A program made the translations under genes and the position numbers. From positions 310,001 to 374,000 of the forward strand of contig JBKBPR010000002.1 in NCBI GenBank assembly GCA_046293135.1: a stretch of 64,000 nucleotides of DNA, written 5' to 3'. The notes below the pieces were generated by a model. It searched no databases. It was given only the letters and a program-made list of their open reading frames with translations, and was not told the origin of the DNA. Shown piece after piece: positions 62,594-64,000 of this stretch (the stretch's first letter is position 1; the number at the start of each line of letters is the position of its first letter). The DNA comes from UBA2638 sp046293135. Lineage in GTDB: Bacteria; Pseudomonadota; Alphaproteobacteria; Micavibrionales; Micavibrionaceae.

Positions 62594-62788
62594 ATTTCTC
62601 CAATCAAAAGTTTATGATATTTTGGTTTTGATATTTGGGTGTACCAAATTAGTGATGTCCGATTTCTATCGAACACTATCAAAATAAAGTTTTTTTACAC
62701 TTCGGGTCAATTTTATTTTTGCATTTTTGCAACATTTGATTTTTTTCTGTTGCACATTTGCAACAATCGTCATTCTAAATAACCTCGA

Positions 62789-63520
62789 TCACTCCCCTTT
62801 GCTTGCGCTGTAAATCTCGGCCACGCGCGCCCAATTGACAACATCCCAGAAATTTTTGGCGTATTCGGCGCGGCGGTTTTGGTAGTCCAGATAATAGGCA
62901 TGTTCCCAAACGTCCAGCCCGAGTAGCGGTTCACCGTTCGGCGTAATCACATCCATCAACGGGTTGTCCTGATTGGCCGTTGATGAGATTTGGAGCGCAC
63001 CGCTTTCATCGCGGATCAGCCACACCCAGCCCGAGCCGAACACCCTGACCGCGGCTTGCTCAAAGGCCTCTTTGAAAGCCTCGACCGAGCCGAAATTATC
63101 GCTTAAGGCGGCGGCAAGCTCTGCGGGCATTTCACGTTTGGCGCTGTCATCGGTCATGATTTCCCAGAAAAAGCTGTGATTCCAGTGCCCGCCGCCATTG
63201 TTGCGCACGGCCATATCGTATTCCGAAATGTTTTTTTGTAGCGCCCGCAACGTTACCCCATCGGGAATTTCGGCATTGTTGAGATTCGTCACATAAGCCT
63301 GATGGTGGCGACCATGGTGCAAATTCATGGTTTCGGCATCGACAAATCCACTTATGGCATCGGCGGCATAAGGAAGGTCAAGCAGCGTAAAGGGCGCGGT
63401 TTGCGTGTTAAAATCCTCGGCCTTTGCGGCGGGGCTGGTGATAAATAGCGCGGCGGCCAATATCGCCAGAGCCGCGAGAACGGAATGCGTTGTGCTTTTG
63501 ATTATGCGTTTAGAGGTCAT
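62789..63520 (-). CDS. sodB: Exported Fe/Mn superoxide dismutase
   Basis: A 243-residue Fe/Mn-type SOD with a Sec signal peptide (VLAALAILAAALFITSPAAKA), so the mature enzyme is about 210 residues and periplasmic. Metal ligands are His in MNLHHGRHHQAY, His in HWNHSFFWE and the Asp and His in LDVWEHAYYLDY. The start at MTSKRI is preceded by AAGGAG; longer frames lack a signal at the N terminus. It is divergent from the lipoprotein gene at the window end. Metal preference (Fe or Mn) cannot be decided safely from these motifs. The enzyme removes superoxide entering or formed in the periplasm. Confidence 0.88.
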   Translation of the reverse strand: MTSKRIIKSTTHSVLAALAILAAALFITSPAAKAEDFNTQTAPFTLLDLPYAADAISGFVDAETMNLHHGRHHQAYVTNLNNAEIPDGVTLRALQKNISEYDMAVRNNGGGHWNHSFFWEIMTDDSAKREMPAELAAALSDNFGSVEAFKEAFEQAAVRVFGSGWVWLIRDESGALQISSTANQDNPLMDVITPNGEPLLGLDVWEHAYYLDYQNRRAEYAKNFWDVVNWARVAEIYSASKGE

Positions 63521-63659
63521 TGGATGAATGCTCCTTGAATTTTTTGTGTTGCGTAGCAATATAGTGTGTTGCGGGCAATAAAGAAACCCCGCTTGAGAAT
63601 TGCTTTGCGGCATGCTAAGAATTGCTCAAATATCATAAAATATGGATACGGGTATATAT

Positions 63660-64000
63660 ATGCATAAAAGTCACTTTGTTTTCGGATGTCTGGCCGTTCT
63701 TGTTACGCTGAGCCTTGCGGCCTGCTCCGGTAGCGGCGTTCAAAGCGAGGCACGCTACCCGACCGGCGCGGATCGTTCGGCCACAGGCGGTGACATTTAT
63801 GCCAAACCTGACAGCGTATTTGGTGAAGGCGGAATCGGGCTTTTCGGTAGTCGTAAGCGCGAGGAGGCCGATGAAACAGGCGTTGGCGTGAACGCCCATT
63901 TGTGGCGCGCGGCGCTTGATACCGTGTCCTTTATGCCGCTGGCCAGCGCTGATCCGTTCGGCGGGGTAATCTTGACCGATTGGTACAGCACCAGCGAAAA
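63660..64000 (+). CDS. DUF3576-family lipoprotein (partial, runs off the window)
   Basis: A frame open to the right edge, 113 codons long here. The signal ends LSLAAC with the lipidated Cys at position 22. The mature part reads NAHLWRAALDTVSFMPLASADPFGGVILTDWYS, the signature of the DUF3576 family of alphaproteobacterial lipoproteins. Met at 63642 is an in-frame alternative, six codons earlier, without a better ribosome-binding site. Upstream it shares a short divergent gap with the superoxide dismutase gene. Confidence 0.85.
   Translation, partial: MHKSHFVFGCLAVLVTLSLAACSGSGVQSEARYPTGADRSATGGDIYAKPDSVFGEGGIGLFGSRKREEADETGVGVNAHLWRAALDTVSFMPLASADPFGGVILTDWYSTSE

Noticed and set aside
1..64000. 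CRISPR array, rRNA operon, complete insertion sequence or prophage
   Set aside because: No regularly spaced repeats, rRNA sequence, transposase or phage structural gene was found on either strand.

Overview
The window looks like the chromosome of a Gram-negative alphaproteobacterium. The evidence is a hisB/hslVU/hisA neighbourhood, TamA/TamB, a porin with very regular codon use, an RND efflux operon with an OprM-type lipoprotein, a cyanide-insensitive-type bd oxidase and, at the right edge, a DUF3576-type lipoprotein. Species cannot be fixed from the sequence alone. Metabolic genes are moderately GC-rich. Several accessory stretches (sbcB, about 5.2-5.65 kb, 29.6-35 kb, 40-53 kb and 57.6-59.7 kb) are visibly richer in AT.

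Left third (0-18.3 kb), carbon from amino acids and propionyl-CoA. The end of an indolepyruvate ferredoxin oxidoreductase is followed by exonuclease I and a hotdog thioesterase. Next come a thiolase, an acyl-CoA dehydrogenase and a type II 3-hydroxyacyl-CoA dehydrogenase, which fit branched-chain or short-chain acyl-CoA oxidation. The prpB-prpC-prpD methylcitrate set follows. A complete phenylalanine/tyrosine route (phhA, hppD, hmgA, maiA, fahA) and a Leu/Phe-type amino-acid dehydrogenase close the region. Together these feed aromatic and branched amino acids into acetyl-CoA, fumarate, succinate and pyruvate. A remnant of a GIY-YIG nuclease gene lies between two palindromic hairpins upstream of prpB.

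Middle (18.4-35 kb), envelope and an unexplained locus. tamB-tamA and a three-gene RND efflux operon come first. They are followed by a 1.3-kb tandem repeat in which each unit holds a convergent gene pair: a small exported protein and a coiled-coil-rich protein. The outer ends of the two units are about 97-98% identical in DNA, but the inner 770 bp have diverged strongly. A two-domain AAA+ ATPase gene with its own promoter lies next to it. This is the best candidate for an undescribed system in the window.

Right half (35-64 kb). hisB, hslVU, hisA and a tRNA-Ser(GGA) are followed by about 13 kb of accessory genes: a Tat-exported DUF882 protein lacking one metal ligand, a membrane operon (DUF2269, DUF4166) ending in a broken oxidoreductase, a RimK-like ATP-grasp/GNAT pair with an unlisted 47-residue membrane ORF, a cioAB oxidase with its GbsR-like regulator, and a divergent RNase H-fold protein. 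The his pathway resumes with hisH and hisD. The window ends with an Smr protein, a response regulator with a degenerate receiver, a YggS-type PLP protein, a major porin with a strong terminator, an exported Fe/Mn superoxide dismutase and the truncated DUF3576 lipoprotein gene.
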